Source: Micromonospora sp. WMMD1102
GTDB taxonomy: Bacteria; Actinomycetota; Actinomycetes; Mycobacteriales; Micromonosporaceae
DNA: 64,000 nt
Reading direction: 5' to 3'
NCBI RefSeq assembly: GCF_029626265.1
Contig: NZ_JARUBN010000001.1
Span: 868,001 to 932,000 of the forward strand
This document shows, one piece after another, positions 43,197-51,460 of this stretch. The notes under the pieces are model-generated. The model saw only the letters and a list, made by a program, of their open reading frames with translations, had not been told where the DNA came from and searched no databases. Positions within the stretch are counted from its first letter, which is position 1. Every line of letters begins with the position of its first letter. Made by a program: the position numbers and the translations under genes.

Positions 43197-44417
43197 ATGA
43201 GGGAGCAACGACGGGCGGTCTATGCCCTCGCCGCGTTGTCCGTCGCCACCTTTTGTTACGTCACCACCGAAGTGCTCCCCATCGGGCTGCTCACCCTGAT
43301 CGCGCCGGACCTCGACCGGTCCCGGTCCGAAACGGGCCTGCTGGTGACCGGGTACGCCCTGGTGGTCATGATCGTCGCGGTCCCGCTGACCCGGATCACC
43401 CGGCGGGTGCCCCGGCGCCCGCTGCTGGCCGGTGCCCTCGGCGTGTTCACCGCGGCGACGGTGGTGTCGGCGTTGTCGACCTCCTACGAGATGCTGCTCG
43501 CCGCCCGGCTGATCTCGGCGGCCACCAACGGCGTCTTCTGGTCGGTGGTGTTCCCGGTGGCGATCTCGATGTTCCCGGCGAACATCCGGGGCCGCATCGT
43601 GGCGCGACTGTCCATCGGCAACGCCCTCGGCCCGGTCCTCGGCGTACCGCTCGGCACCTGGGTGGGTGGGCTGGCCGGGTGGCGGTCCGCCTTCGTCGCG
43701 ATGGCGGTACTCAGCCTCGTCACCTGCGTCGCAGTGGCCGTGCTGCTGCCGAACACCAGGCCGCAGGAGGATTCGGGCGACGTCGGGGCGCTGCCGGACC
43801 GGCAACGCTTCGTGGTGCTGCTCGTCGCCACCGTGCTCGCGGTCACCGGCGCCATGGGGGCCTTCACCTACATGACGGTCTTCCTGCTCGACGTGAGCGG
43901 GTTCGCCGCGGCGTCGCTCGGGGCGTTGCTCTTCGTCCAGGGCTCCTTCGGGGTCGCCGGCACCTGGGCGGTCGGCCGGGTGCTGGACCGGTATCCCCTC
44001 GGTGTGGTGCTGGGACTGCTCGGGTTGATCAGCGCCGCGATGATCGGCCTGTACGCGCTGGGCACCAGCAAGCTGTTGACGATTCCGCTGCTGGCCGTGG
44101 CGGGGATGTCGTTCAGCTCGGTGATGGCCGGCATCCAGCACCGCATCATGCAGGTGGCTCCCTCGACCACCGACATCGCCTCGGCGAGTCTCAGCGTCGC
44201 GTTCAACCTCGGCCTCGCGTCCGGCTCGTTCGTCGGGGCGGGCCTGCTGGCGGCGACCGGGGTCCGGGTCATCCCGTTGGTCGGCGGACTGCTGACGGCG
44301 GCGGCCTTCACGTTGTTGATCTGCCACGAATCGATCGTCAAGAGAAGGAGAAGCCATGAAGTGCTCCGTCGTGATCCCGACCTACAACCGGTCGGACATT
44401 CTGCGGCTCACGCTTGA
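43197..44417 (+). CDS. Major facilitator superfamily exporter
   Basis: The 406-residue protein has about twelve hydrophobic spans. The DHA1-type motifs include a VTGYALVVMIVAVPLTRITRRVPRRPLL loop (a motif A variant) and NALGPVLGVPLGTWVGGLAGWR (motif C-like region). It resembles AraJ/chloramphenicol-resistance efflux proteins. A GGAGGAGG site precedes the ATG. It is the probable export or self-resistance pump for the cluster product, and its promoter carries the cluster heptamers. The last 20 residues run into the next gene in another frame. Confidence 0.93.
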   Translation: MREQRRAVYALAALSVATFCYVTTEVLPIGLLTLIAPDLDRSRSETGLLVTGYALVVMIVAVPLTRITRRVPRRPLLAGALGVFTAATVVSALSTSYEMLLAARLISAATNGVFWSVVFPVAISMFPANIRGRIVARLSIGNALGPVLGVPLGTWVGGLAGWRSAFVAMAVLSLVTCVAVAVLLPNTRPQEDSGDVGALPDRQRFVVLLVATVLAVTGAMGAFTYMTVFLLDVSGFAAASLGALLFVQGSFGVAGTWAVGRVLDRYPLGVVLGLLGLISAAMIGLYALGTSKLLTIPLLAVAGMSFSSVMAGIQHRIMQVAPSTTDIASASLSVAFNLGLASGSFVGAGLLAATGVRVIPLVGGLLTAAAFTLLICHESIVKRRRSHEVLRRDPDLQPVGHSAAHA

Positions 44418-45225
44418 GTCCCTCGTCCGCCAGGACCTGAATCACGATGACTTCGAGGTTCTGGTGGCCGACGACGGATCGTCCGACGACACCTCGGACG
44501 TGGTCAAGAAGTACATGGACCTGATGAACGTTCGCTACTTCTTCCAGGAGGACGAGGGCTACCGGGCCGCCGGGGCGCGCAACCTCGGGATCGGCAACGT
44601 CAAGTCCGACATCACCGTCTTCATGGACGCCGGGGTGATGGCGCACTCCGGCTGCCTCCGGGCCCACCTCGCCAGCCACGAGGCGGTCGAGGGACCGGCC
44701 GCCGTCTGCGGGTACGTCTTCGGCTACACGCTGAACAACGAGACCGCCGAGGGGGTCATCTCCGAGGCCGACCTGGCCGACGTGGACGGGACGATCGAGC
44801 TGTGGCGGAAGAAGGGGCTGTACCGCGACATCCGGGAGGACTTCTTCGAGCGCGAGGGCGACGACTTCGCCACGGCGCCGGCACCCTGGCTGATGTACTG
44901 GACCTTCAACGCCTCGGTACGCACCGACCAGCTCCGCCGGGTCGGCGGCTTCGACGACGCGTTCCGGAACTGGGGCGGCGAGGATGTCGACCTCGGCTAC
45001 CGGCTGCACCGCGACGGGGCCCGGATGTTCCTCAACCGGGACGCGATGGCCCTGCACTGGCCGCACCCGCGGGACTGGGACGAGCTGCACGGCGACGCCA
45101 TCGCCAACTACAAGTACATGGCCCAGAAGTACGACACGCCGATCACCCGGCTGCTGGAGATCGTGCCGACCATCAACTTCTTCGTCTTCAACGACGTCAT
45201 CCGGGGTCGGAAGTTGACCCACTGA
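44356..45225 (+). CDS. Family 2 glycosyltransferase
   Basis: The 289-residue GT-A protein begins MKCSVVIPTYNRSDILRLTLESL, has VADDGSSDDT, FMDAGVMAHSGC at the metal/nucleotide site (DAG rather than DxD), and FRNWGGEDVDLGYRLHRDG on the acceptor side. It shares the GGED motif with the GT2 at 22,857 but lacks that protein's N-terminal extension. AAGGAGAAGCC lies just before the ATG, so this start is secure even though it lies 62 bases inside the MFS gene. A perfect hairpin follows 75 bases after the stop. Confidence 0.92.
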   Translation: MKCSVVIPTYNRSDILRLTLESLVRQDLNHDDFEVLVADDGSSDDTSDVVKKYMDLMNVRYFFQEDEGYRAAGARNLGIGNVKSDITVFMDAGVMAHSGCLRAHLASHEAVEGPAAVCGYVFGYTLNNETAEGVISEADLADVDGTIELWRKKGLYRDIREDFFEREGDDFATAPAPWLMYWTFNASVRTDQLRRVGGFDDAFRNWGGEDVDLGYRLHRDGARMFLNRDAMALHWPHPRDWDELHGDAIANYKYMAQKYDTPITRLLEIVPTINFFVFNDVIRGRKLTH

Positions 45226-45300
45226 ACGATCGCGGCGCCGATGGTGCGCGGCTGGTCCGACTCCTGGCCGCCCACCAGCTCCGCCGCCGGTCACCCCCGA

Positions 45301-45334
45301 CCGAACCCCCCGGCAACGGCGCCGGGGGGTTCGG
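45301..45334 (+). terminator. Perfect 14-bp stem terminator
   Basis: CCGAACCCCCCGGC (45,301-45,314) pairs perfectly with GCCGGGGGGTTCGG (45,321-45,334) around a six-base loop, 75 bases after the GT2 stop. Confidence 0.85.
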
Positions 45335-45340
45335 CATGCC

Positions 45341-45400
45341 CGGCGGCCCGCATCCCGGCGGCCCGCATCCCGGCGGCCCGCATCCCGGCGGCCCGCATCC
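45341..45400. repeat. Four perfect copies of a 15-bp tandem repeat
   Basis: CGGCGGCCCGCATCC occurs four times head-to-tail from 45,341 and begins a fifth time at 45,401. It is noncoding, lies right after the terminator, and is probably a slippage-prone minisatellite. Confidence 0.85.
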
Positions 45401-45503
45401 CGGCGGTTCGCCGACCGACTCGGCGACCGCTGGCGTATGTCCGTCCCGAGGGCCGGGTGACAGTAGTGGGTCACGAGTCCAATGAGCAGCTCTCCGAAGC
45501 CTC

Positions 45504-45512
45504 TTGAGTAGC
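45504..45512 (+). promoter_or_regulatory. TTGAGTAGC heptamer site
   Basis: An exact match to the cluster-wide element, 372 bases before the dehydrogenase ATG and 18 bases before the 23-bp element with its GTA half-sites. Confidence 0.4.
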
Positions 45513-45529
45513 CGGATCATCGGAACAGG

Positions 45530-45552
45530 TACCGCCGCCGGAGTACGTTCTT
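45530..45552. repeat. 23-bp promoter-region element, copy 2
   Basis: This matches 32,846-32,868 at 22 of 23 positions (TACCGCCGCCGGAGTACG plus five bases). A possible -10 element, TACGAAT, follows at 45,555. Confidence 0.7.
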
Positions 45553-45611
45553 GCTACGAATAAAACGATATCGCGGAAGGGTCGGGATCGCATTGCGTCC
45601 GCCTGGAGAGC

Positions 45612-45655
45612 CGATTCGGATTAGCGCTCTCCGAATCGTCGACTTATCGAGTAGC
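45612..45655. promoter_or_regulatory. 9-bp inverted repeat and adjacent TCGAGTAGC
   Basis: CGATTCGGA (45,612-45,620) and TCCGAATCG (45,630-45,638) form a perfect inverted repeat with a nine-base loop. TCGAGTAGC follows at 45,647. They could form a leader hairpin or an operator in the long upstream region of the dehydrogenase gene. Confidence 0.4.
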
Positions 45656-45875
45656 GACGATAGATGAAGTGGACGGATGAGACATGGTTCGACGGCCCGC
45701 CAGGGGTGCCGAGCCCCCGGCAGGCCACGCAAGGGAGGTCGGCGCCTGGCCGTGGGCTGCTGTCGAGGCAGGTCCGGTACGTGCGCCAGGATCTCGGGCG
45801 CCGCCGGCGCACGGCCGGGTCGCGGGTACGCGGGCCGCCGGACGGGAAACAAAGTCTGGTCGAGATGGGGCGGTC

Positions 45876-47252
45876 ATGGGACAAGAGTCCACTATTTCCA
45901 TGGTATTGAACGGTGTGGGCACGCATCGGTCGGTCGGGGAGGCCTACTCACCTGCTTCCGTATTGACCGAATCGACGGAGGAAAGCTTCCGGGTGACGTA
46001 CGACCTGGCGGTCGTCGGGCTCGGATACGTCGGCATGCCGCTGTTGCGGGAGGCGGTCGGTGCCGGACTGCGGATTGTCGGGATCGATACCGACGCCGCC
46101 CGGGTCGAGTTGTTGAACAGCGGACGGTCGTACATCGACGACATTTCCAAGGACGACCTCGGCGAGATGCTCGCCGCCGGCTTCACGGCGACGACGGATC
46201 CGTCACTGCTCGCCCGGAGCGCGGCGATCGTCATCTGCGTGCCGACGCCGCTCAACGACGACCACGCTCCGGACCTGTCGGCGGTGCGCAGCGCGGCCCG
46301 CATGGTGGCCAGCTATCTGATGCCGGGCACCCTGGTCGCGCTGGAGTCGACGACGTACCCGGGGACCACCGAGGAGGTCGTCCGGCCGATCCTGGAGGAG
46401 TCGGGCCTCGTCGCGGGACGCGACTTCAGCCTGGTGTACTCGCCCGAGCGCATCGACCCGGGCAACGACGAGTTCGGACTGCGGAACACCCCGAAGATCG
46501 TCGGCGGGCTCACCGAGAGCTGCCGGGACCGGGCCGCAGCCCTCTACGGGAAGATCGTCTCCAAGGTGGTGCTCACCTCCGGGCTGCGCGAGGCCGAGAT
46601 GGCGAAGCTGCTGGAGAACACCTACCGCAACGTGAACATCGCACTGGTCAACGAGATGGCCATCTTCTGCGACGAGCTGGGCATCGACCTGTGGGAGACC
46701 ATCGAGGCCGCTGCCACCAAGCCGTTCGGCTTCCACAAGTTCCTCCCCGGGCCGGGCGTGGGCGGGCACTGCATCCCGGTCGACCCCTCCTACCTGTCGC
46801 ACACGGTCCGCAAGCTGGGCTACGCCTTCCGGCTGGCCGAGACCGCGCAGGAGATCAACGGGCGGATGCCGAAGTACGTCGTCAGCCGCCTGCAACGGGC
46901 CCTCAACCGGGAGCGGAAGTCGGTGAACGGCGCCCGGGTGATGCTGCTCGGGGTGACCTACAAGTCGGACATCGCCGACGACCGGGAGACCCCGGCCCTG
47001 CCGCTCGCCCGCGAGCTGCGCAAACTCGGTGCCGAGCTGTGCTTCGCGGACCCCTACGTGCGCAGCTGGGCCGTCGACGGGGTGCCTGTTCCCGCGGTCG
47101 AGGCTCCGCTGCACGCGGTCGGCGACTGCGACGCCGTGGTGCTGCTCCAGGCGCACTCGGCGTTCGACCTCAAGGCCATCGCGCAGCGGGCCCGGCTGGT
47201 GCTGGACACCCGGGGGCTGATGGCACGGCACCAGAACGTCGAGCGGCTCTGA
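45876..47252 (+). CDS. Nucleotide-sugar dehydrogenase (UDP-Glc/UDP-HexNAc 6-dehydrogenase, WecC type)
   Basis: The 458-residue protein has YDLAVVGLGYVGMPLLREAVGAG, VPTPLNDDHAPDLS, YSPERIDPGNDEFGLRNTPKIVGG and the catalytic Cys in GPGVGGHCIPVDPSYLS, followed by GVTYKSDIADDRETPAL. This signature belongs to dehydrogenases acting on UDP-ManNAc, UDP-GlcNAc or UDP-Glc. The ATG at 45,876 after GATGGGGCGGTC is preferred; the long upstream frame extension is compositionally unlike protein. The first 35 residues form a tail before the Rossmann fold. It pairs with the deacetylase and epimerase downstream. Confidence 0.92.
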   Translation: MGQESTISMVLNGVGTHRSVGEAYSPASVLTESTEESFRVTYDLAVVGLGYVGMPLLREAVGAGLRIVGIDTDAARVELLNSGRSYIDDISKDDLGEMLAAGFTATTDPSLLARSAAIVICVPTPLNDDHAPDLSAVRSAARMVASYLMPGTLVALESTTYPGTTEEVVRPILEESGLVAGRDFSLVYSPERIDPGNDEFGLRNTPKIVGGLTESCRDRAAALYGKIVSKVVLTSGLREAEMAKLLENTYRNVNIALVNEMAIFCDELGIDLWETIEAAATKPFGFHKFLPGPGVGGHCIPVDPSYLSHTVRKLGYAFRLAETAQEINGRMPKYVVSRLQRALNRERKSVNGARVMLLGVTYKSDIADDRETPALPLARELRKLGAELCFADPYVRSWAVDGVPVPAVEAPLHAVGDCDAVVLLQAHSAFDLKAIAQRARLVLDTRGLMARHQNVERL

Positions 47253-47295
47253 GCCGTCGACGCCGTACCCGCGGCGGACAGCTGGTCCCCGCAAC

Positions 47296-47340
47296 CTTCC
47301 CTGCACACCACTCACGGAACTTCCCTGCACACCACTCACG
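47296..47340. repeat. 21-bp direct repeat at 24-bp period
   Basis: CTTCCCTGCACACCACTCAC plus one base occurs at 47,296 and again at 47,320, in the 104-bp gap between the dehydrogenase and the PIG-L gene. It looks like a recent short tandem duplication. It adds spacing between the two genes and pushes the deacetylase ATG (47,357) away from its neighbour. Confidence 0.8.
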
Positions 47341-47356
47341 AAAGACGAGCGAGACG

Positions 47357-48070
47357 ATGACGGTCACCTGGTCACAGCAGCGCATCCTGGTCCTCGCGCC
47401 ACATCCCGACGACGAGATCCTCGGCTGTGGTGGACTGATCCACAAGGCGAAGATCGCCGGCGCCGAGGTCTTCGTCCAGTTCCTCACCGTCGGGCACACC
47501 ACCGACCGGTCCTCGTCGGTGAGCACCACGCCGGAGCAACGCAACGTCGAGATCGAGCGGGTCGCGGACCACCAGAAGTGGGACGACTGGCACATCGCCT
47601 TCCCGGGCGACGAATACCACCTGCGGCTCGACCGGATCCCGCGGGTCGAACTCGCGAACATGATCGAGCAGCGGAGCCCGCTCTCCATCGCCGAGCTGCG
47701 CCCGACGGTGGTGATCGCACCGCACCGGACCAGTTACAACCAGGACCACCAGGCCGTGGCGGAGGCCGCGCACACGGCGATGCGGCCGTCCAACGGCCGG
47801 GTCCGGCACCACCCCGCGCTGGTCCTCGGCTACGAGGAGGCGGCGGACCAGTGGCGGTACGATCCGGCTCCGATGCCCAACCTGCTGGTCGAGCTCGCCG
47901 AGGAGAACCTGGAGAGCAAGCTGGAGGCGCTGCGGCTGTACGCCACCCAGATCCACGAACACCCGCACACCCGCTCGGAGCAGACGCTGCGCAGCCTCGC
48001 CGTACTGCGCGGCATGCAGGCCGGCGTAGCGCTGGCCGAGGGCTACCACATCATGCGCAACCTGGCCTGA
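47357..48070 (+). CDS. PIG-L/LmbE-family N-deacetylase
   Basis: The 237-residue zinc hydrolase has the hallmark ILVLAPHPDDEILGCGGLI (HPDDE) at the start and further metal/catalytic residues in PHRTSYNQDHQAVAEAAHTA. The family removes N-acetyl groups from GlcNAc-type sugars in mycothiol, glycopeptide and aminoglycoside pathways. Between a HexNAc-type dehydrogenase and an epimerase, it suggests that an N-acetyl sugar is used and later freed to an amino sugar, either on the nucleotide or after transfer. Confidence 0.93.
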   Translation: MTVTWSQQRILVLAPHPDDEILGCGGLIHKAKIAGAEVFVQFLTVGHTTDRSSSVSTTPEQRNVEIERVADHQKWDDWHIAFPGDEYHLRLDRIPRVELANMIEQRSPLSIAELRPTVVIAPHRTSYNQDHQAVAEAAHTAMRPSNGRVRHHPALVLGYEEAADQWRYDPAPMPNLLVELAEENLESKLEALRLYATQIHEHPHTRSEQTLRSLAVLRGMQAGVALAEGYHIMRNLA

Positions 48071-48120
48071 CGGCCTGCCGGACCGGCACGCCGTCCTTCC
48101 CGCACCGTCGAAAGGAACCC

Positions 48121-49104
48121 ATGAAAACTCTCGTCACCGGGGGCGCCGGGTTCATCGGCTCCCACCTATGTGAATTCCTGATCGGCCAGGGCCACGAGGT
48201 CACCGTGCTCGACGACCTCTCCACCGGTTCGGCGGCGAACATCGCCGGCCTGGTGGAGGCCGGGGCGGTACGCCTCGTGCAGGGGTCGATCCTCGACCCG
48301 GCCGTGGTGGGCGAGTGTGTCCGGGGCAAGGACGCGGTCTTCCACCTCGCCGCCGCCGTCGGCGTACAGACCATCATCGACAGCCCGCTGCACTCGCTGC
48401 GGGTCAACCTGCACGGCACCGAGAACGTCGTCGAGGCGGCGGTGGCGCACGGGGTGCCGTTCAGCGTCGCCTCGACAAGTGAGGTGTACGGCAAGAACGA
48501 CGCCGACGGGCTCACCGAGGACTCGGACCGGATCCTCGGCTCGCCGCTGCTCAGCCGCTGGTCGTACGCGGCGGCCAAGGGCCTCGACGAGCTGGTGGCG
48601 CACACCCGGGCGGCCGAGACCGGCACCCCGTGCGTGACCTACCGGCTGTTCAACGTCGTCGGCCCCCGACAGACCGGCCGGTACGGCATGGTGCTGCCCC
48701 GGTTCGTCGCGCAGGCGCTCGCCGACGAGCCGATCACGGTGTACGGCGACGGCACGCAGCGCCGCTGTTTCGGTGCGGTGCAGGACGTGGTACCCGCGAT
48801 GGTGAAGCTGCTGCACACCCCGGCGGCGTACGGCAGGGCGGTGAACCTCGGCGGCCGCCAGGAGATCACCATCAGCGGGCTGGCGGAGCTGGTGAAGGAA
48901 CTCACCGGCTCGACCAGCGAGATCAGCCTGGTGCCCTACGACCTCGCCTACGGGGCCGGCTTCGAGGACATGCGCCGGCGCATGCCGGACCTGTCGCTGG
49001 CCCGGGAACTCATCGGGTACACGCCCCGGTACGACCTCACCGACATCGTGCGGTCGATCACCGACGACATCGCGCAGCGGCAGCGGGTCAGGCAGCCGGT
49101 CTGA
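48121..49104 (+). CDS. NAD-dependent nucleotide-sugar epimerase/dehydratase
   Basis: The 327-residue extended SDR begins MKTLVTGGAGFIGSHLCEFLIGQGHEVTVLDDLSTG. The catalytic region is VASTSEVYGKN...WSYAAAKGLDELVA (YxxxK) and the sugar-binding stretch is YRLFNVVGPRQTGRYGMVLPRF. It resembles UDP-glucose/UDP-GlcNAc 4-epimerases. AAAGGAACC precedes the ATG. It is the last gene that clearly belongs to the biosynthetic cluster; a bidirectional hairpin then separates it from the convergent sigma-factor locus. Confidence 0.92.
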   Translation: MKTLVTGGAGFIGSHLCEFLIGQGHEVTVLDDLSTGSAANIAGLVEAGAVRLVQGSILDPAVVGECVRGKDAVFHLAAAVGVQTIIDSPLHSLRVNLHGTENVVEAAVAHGVPFSVASTSEVYGKNDADGLTEDSDRILGSPLLSRWSYAAAKGLDELVAHTRAAETGTPCVTYRLFNVVGPRQTGRYGMVLPRFVAQALADEPITVYGDGTQRRCFGAVQDVVPAMVKLLHTPAAYGRAVNLGGRQEITISGLAELVKELTGSTSEISLVPYDLAYGAGFEDMRRRMPDLSLARELIGYTPRYDLTDIVRSITDDIAQRQRVRQPV

Positions 49105-49134
49105 CCGGAGAGGACGGTGCCGGCGGGCAACGGG

Positions 49135-49166
49135 CCGGGCGGGCCGCGCGGTGGCGGCCCGCCCGG
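49135..49166. terminator. Bidirectional hairpin terminator at the cluster's right edge
   Basis: CCGGGCGGGCCGC (49,135-49,147) and GCGGCCCGCCCGG (49,154-49,166) form a perfect 13-bp stem between two convergent genes. Confidence 0.85.
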
Positions 49167-49198
49167 TCGGTGGTCAGCCGGTGTGGCCGGGCCGGCGG

Positions 49199-50176
49199 TC
49201 AGCCGGTCTGGCCGACCCTGTCGACCACGGCGACGGCCAGCACCGCCGAGGTTTCCGACATCCCGAGGAAGGCGTAGGTCTCCGGGTGGAAGACCAGGAC
49301 GATCTCGCCCGCCCCTGCGGTCGACGGCCAGGCGATCCCGACGCCCGTCCGGCCCGCGCCGTCCGTGACGCCCTCGACGGCACGCAGGCCCGGCACCGTG
49401 GCGGCCGCCTCGTAGAGCGCCGCCCGGGACTGCGGTCGCAGGTAGCTGTCGGCGAGATCGAGCACGTCCTTGCCGGCGGCGTTCACCGAGCCGGGTTCAC
49501 CGCTGCCGTGCTCGGCCAGGTAGCTCCGCATCCCGGCGACGTCGGTGGGCAGGTCCGCAAGGTACCCGGGCTGCGGGGTGCACTTCTCCGTCTGGCCGGC
49601 GACCACCTCGTTGCCCTTCATCACGGCGGCCCGCCCGTTCCGGCAGCCCGGCAGGATTGCATCCGTGCGCTTGCCGGCGGACGTCTCTCTCGACAGGCCG
49701 TCCCGGGTGCCGTCCACCGACAGCCAGCTCTCCGAGGTGGCCGGGCCGTCCTGGGCGCGCCGGTAGATGAACTGGTCGGGCCGGGGGGCGACGTCGGGCA
49801 GTCGGAGCGCCGCCGCCGCCGCGTTCCGCAGCACCTGGGTGGCGTCGGCCCGGGCGGCCGGCACGTCGCCGCCGAGCCGGTCGGGAGCGAGCACGAGTAC
49901 CGCCGCGACCGCCGCGGCGACCCCTGCCGCCATCACCGAGCCGAGCGCGAGCCGCCAGTTCCGCCAGGTCGAGCGCCGGTTCCTCGCCGTGACGGGGGAG
50001 GATTCCCTCGACGCGGCCGGTGACGTGTTCTCCCGGCGGACGGGCGGCGGTTCCGACAGAGCCGGCGATGCGGCGGTCGCCATGGCCATCAGCCGGTTAC
50101 GGGCCGGCGCCAACTGTTCGGGCGACGCCGGCGGGATCTCGGCGTCCAGCTGTTGGACCAGTCGCAGTTCATCCAT
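49199..50176 (-). CDS. CU044_5270-family membrane protein, ECF sigma partner
   Basis: The 325-residue protein has a roughly 75-residue cytoplasmic N-terminus (MDELRLVQQLDAEIPPASPEQL), one membrane span (LALGSVMAAGVAAAVAAVLVL) and an extracytoplasmic domain with two Cys, which could be disulfide-bonded. Proteins of this family are routinely encoded next to ECF sigma factors in Streptomyces and relatives and may act as anti-sigma or sensor partners. The gene overlaps the sigma gene by eight bases. No zinc-binding anti-sigma motif is seen. Confidence 0.85.
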   Translation of the reverse strand: MDELRLVQQLDAEIPPASPEQLAPARNRLMAMATAASPALSEPPPVRRENTSPAASRESSPVTARNRRSTWRNWRLALGSVMAAGVAAAVAAVLVLAPDRLGGDVPAARADATQVLRNAAAAALRLPDVAPRPDQFIYRRAQDGPATSESWLSVDGTRDGLSRETSAGKRTDAILPGCRNGRAAVMKGNEVVAGQTEKCTPQPGYLADLPTDVAGMRSYLAEHGSGEPGSVNAAGKDVLDLADSYLRPQSRAALYEAAATVPGLRAVEGVTDGAGRTGVGIAWPSTAGAGEIVLVFHPETYAFLGMSETSAVLAVAVVDRVGQTG

Positions 50177-50783
50177 TGTGGCGGGTCTCCTCGATGGTGT
50201 TCGTGGGGTCGCTGCCGAGCACCTCGCGGAGCAGCTTCCGGGCGCGGTTGAGCCGGGACCGCACGGTGCCGACCGGGATCGCCAGCGCGGCGGCCACCTC
50301 CTCGTAGCTCAGGTCCGCCCAGGCGGTCAGCAGCAGCACGTCGCGGTCGCCGGTGGAGAGCGTGGCCAGGGCACCGAACAACAGGTGGCGTAGCGACTGC
50401 GCGGTCACCGCCGTACTGACCCGGTCGGCGTGCGACGCCTCCGACGGCGCCGGCCGGTACGCCTGGCGCAGCCGGTACTCGCGCTCCTCGTCGCGGCGGT
50501 ACTGCCCGACGAGGTTGGTGGCGATCCCGTACAGCCATGGCCGGGCGTCCGGGTGGGCGGTGTCGAACCGCTCCCGTCGGCGGAACGCCGCGAGGAACGT
50601 CTCGCCGACCAGGTCGTCCGCGATCCCGGCACCGAGTCGCCTCGCCAGGTACCGGTGGACGTACGGTGCGTGCCGGTCGAAGATCACCGCGAAGCTCTCG
50701 GGATCCCGGACGGAGCGTTCGATGACCGCTGCGTCGGTGAGCGCGTCGACGCCGGCATGCTCGGCTTGTCTTGAGTGGTTCAT
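50169..50783 (-). CDS. ECF-type RNA polymerase sigma factor
   Basis: The 204-residue protein has sigma region 2 (FAVIFDRHAPYVHRYLARRLGAGIADDLVGETFLAAFRRRERFD...RPWLYGIATNLVGQYRR) and region 4 (LSTGDRDVLLLTAWADLSYEEVAAALAIPVGTVRSRLNRARKLLREVL). Region 3 is absent, as in ECF sigmas. The membrane partner gene follows by overlap. The pair is probably a cell-envelope or stress regulon unrelated to the biosynthetic cluster. Confidence 0.95.
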   Translation of the reverse strand: MNHSRQAEHAGVDALTDAAVIERSVRDPESFAVIFDRHAPYVHRYLARRLGAGIADDLVGETFLAAFRRRERFDTAHPDARPWLYGIATNLVGQYRRDEEREYRLRQAYRPAPSEASHADRVSTAVTAQSLRHLLFGALATLSTGDRDVLLLTAWADLSYEEVAAALAIPVGTVRSRLNRARKLLREVLGSDPTNTIEETRHNG

Positions 50784-50902
50784 GCACGACCTTTCGCGGA
50801 GCGGGAACCGTCATCTGTTATCCGCATGCCGCGGGGAAACGGTTCACGCGCTCACGCTGCCGTCGACGAACCTGTCCGGCGTCCGGCGCCTGGCGCCTGG
50901 CC

Positions 50903-51304
50903 TCAGGGGAGGGCGCGGGTGCAGACGACCTCGGGGATGGCGGGGTGCCCGGTTCCGTTGTAACCCCACCGGTAGCTCTGCCTGGGGGCGATGAACTCGC
51001 CGTACCGCTCCGGCACGATCGTGTGCCTGCCGTTGGCGTAGCTGGTGGTCACACCCCAGGCGGTGCTGAGGGTCCCGTTCGTCAGCGTCAGCGTCGCCCG
51101 CCAGGTGATGGTCACGTCGCTGGTGTTCTCGATGGTGACGCTCACCGTGAAGCCGCCGGCCCAGGCGTTGGTCGTGGTGGTGACGTCGCAGAGCGACGGA
51201 TCGGCCGACGCGGTGCTCGACGCCGCGTGCGCCGGTGCGGCACCGATCGCCACGGTGAACACGACCAGTACGAATATTACTGCGGAGCGTATCCGGGCGG
51301 TCAT
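50903..51304 (-). CDS. Small secreted CBM2-like protein without catalytic domain
   Basis: The 133-residue protein starts MTARIRSAVIFVLVVFTVAIGAAPAHAAS, a clear Sec signal peptide with an AHA-A cleavage site. It is followed by one beta-sandwich domain with the carbohydrate-binding family 2 pattern (AWAGGFTVSVTIENTSDVTITWRATLTL...SYRWGYNGTGHPAIPEVVCT). Two Cys near the ends probably form the CBM2 disulfide. It has no linked hydrolase domain. It lies upstream of the sigma gene on the same strand, and a CBM2-GH5 cellulase is encoded nearby at 54,922. Confidence 0.8.
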   Translation of the reverse strand: MTARIRSAVIFVLVVFTVAIGAAPAHAASSTASADPSLCDVTTTTNAWAGGFTVSVTIENTSDVTITWRATLTLTNGTLSTAWGVTTSYANGRHTIVPERYGEFIAPRQSYRWGYNGTGHPAIPEVVCTRALP

Positions 51305-51460
51305 GGAGGCAATATACCGCCATCGATAACCTGATGGTCCGGTCCGGCGGGAAAACCTCGGCGTCCGCGGGTAGGGCCGACCGGCCCCGGGTTCGGGACC
51401 GACTCCTCTGACCGGTGCCCGCCCCGGACCGTAGTTTCGGGTCAGTGGAGGTGGTTGGCG

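Larger units (their letters stand above)
45226..45875. other. Long intergenic region with terminator, minisatellite and promoter elements
   Basis: There is no supported gene; the Pro/Ala/Arg frame at 45,241-45,507 is created by the tandem repeat. In order it holds a hairpin (45,301-45,334), a 15-bp tandem repeat (45,341-45,400), TTGAGTAGC (45,504), the 23-bp element (45,530), an inverted repeat (45,612-45,638) and TCGAGTAGC (45,647). TACGAAT at 45,555 lies seven bases after GAGTACG and could be a -10 element. Confidence 0.6.

Noticed and set aside
45241..45507. Open frame with a repeated ARIPA pattern
   Set aside because: The pattern arises from the 15-bp tandem repeat; it overlaps a terminator and has no ribosome site or homologous look.
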